Positions 63,930 through 64,000 of a DNA stretch of 64,000 nucleotides are shown in pieces (within the stretch, counting starts at the first letter, position 1; each line of letters begins with the position of its first letter). A program made the position numbers and the translations under genes. The notes beneath the pieces were generated by a model, which saw nothing but the letters and a program-made list of their open reading frames with translations, made no database searches and was not told the DNA's origin. Source of the DNA: Variovorax paradoxus EPS (GTDB lineage Bacteria > Pseudomonadota > Gammaproteobacteria > Burkholderiales > Burkholderiaceae_C); NCBI RefSeq assembly GCF_000184745.1, contig NC_014931.1, positions 5,828,001 to 5,892,000 of the forward strand. Reading direction: 5' to 3'.

Positions 63930-64000
63930 ATGGATTCCCCTGCCGCCGCCGTCATTCCCGCCGTCTATGGCGCATCCGATCGTCCGCCGCGCGGCGACTA
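63930..64000 (+). CDS. N-terminal fragment of an unidentified gene
   Basis: An ATG at 63930 opens a frame of 23 complete codons to the window edge (MDSPAAAVIPAVYGASDRPP and following). I do not recognise the product. It begins 24 bases after the PheC-like gene and may belong to the same transcription unit. Confidence 0.55.
   Translation, partial: MDSPAAAVIPAVYGASDRPPRGD

Overview
The window is GC-rich, densely coded DNA of betaproteobacterial type, most probably from the Comamonadaceae and possibly Variovorax. This placement is inferred from gene content and order: glyQ-glyS followed by gmhB-plsC, corC-lnt, aceK beside a thiolase, many ABC uptake systems for organic acids, and the intergenic inverted repeats built on GTTCGGGCTGAGC. 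It was not tested by any search. Genes fill nearly everything. No gap between genes exceeds about 230 bases, and I saw no tRNA, rRNA, CRISPR array, insertion sequence or prophage gene.

Layout. 1-8.5 kb: the start of thiC behind a TPP riboswitch, a YchJ-like protein, a hybrid histidine kinase divergent from a LuxR-type regulator, an exported amidase, a phosphoesterase coupled to an acyl-CoA dehydrogenase, and an exported M20 peptidase. 8.5-17 kb: thiolase, aceK, carbonic anhydrase, a MerR regulator facing a metallo-beta-lactamase-fold hydrolase across a perfect palindrome, a leucine-rich-repeat protein kinase overlapping a pseudouridine synthase, and an SDR. 17-25.5 kb: a sugar or sugar-acid locus, with a GntR regulator, DenD-like dehydrogenase and IlvD/Edd dehydratase on one strand and a four-gene ABC importer on the other. 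25.6-31.9 kb (minus strand): glyQ, glyS, two small accessory genes resembling a nucleotidyltransferase toxin-antitoxin pair, gmhB, plsC and a YgjP-like metalloprotease. 32-34.7 kb: a lipid-kinase-like gene, a phosphoesterase and a PAP2 phosphatase. 34.8-40.8 kb: asparaginase, TetR, LysR with an MFS exporter, and a tannase-family lipoprotein.

40.9-57.9 kb holds the most coherent accessory content. A minus-strand operon (SDR, LivK-H-M-G-F importer, BKACE-family beta-keto acid cleavage enzyme, second SDR) looks like a complete import-oxidise-cleave pathway for an unidentified hydroxy acid. It is divergent from a GAF/PucR-type regulator. Downstream of that regulator, a plus-strand operon (flavodoxin-like reductase, amidohydrolase, creatininase-family hydrolase, NMT1-type ABC importer, FAD oxidase) lies behind an excellent sigma-54 promoter, which points to scavenging of a nitrogen compound. 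Related sequence motifs occur upstream of the BKACE operon and of the tannase gene.

57.9-64 kb returns to core functions (lnt, corC, a GNAT acetyltransferase). It ends with a tyrosine/phenylalanine block: Lrp/AsnC regulator, hppD, a PheC-like lipoprotein, and the first codons of an unidentified gene. The features most worth follow-up are the two-gene cassette inside the glyS-gmhB operon, the two catabolic operons with their regulatory sites, and the kinase with leucine-rich repeats.
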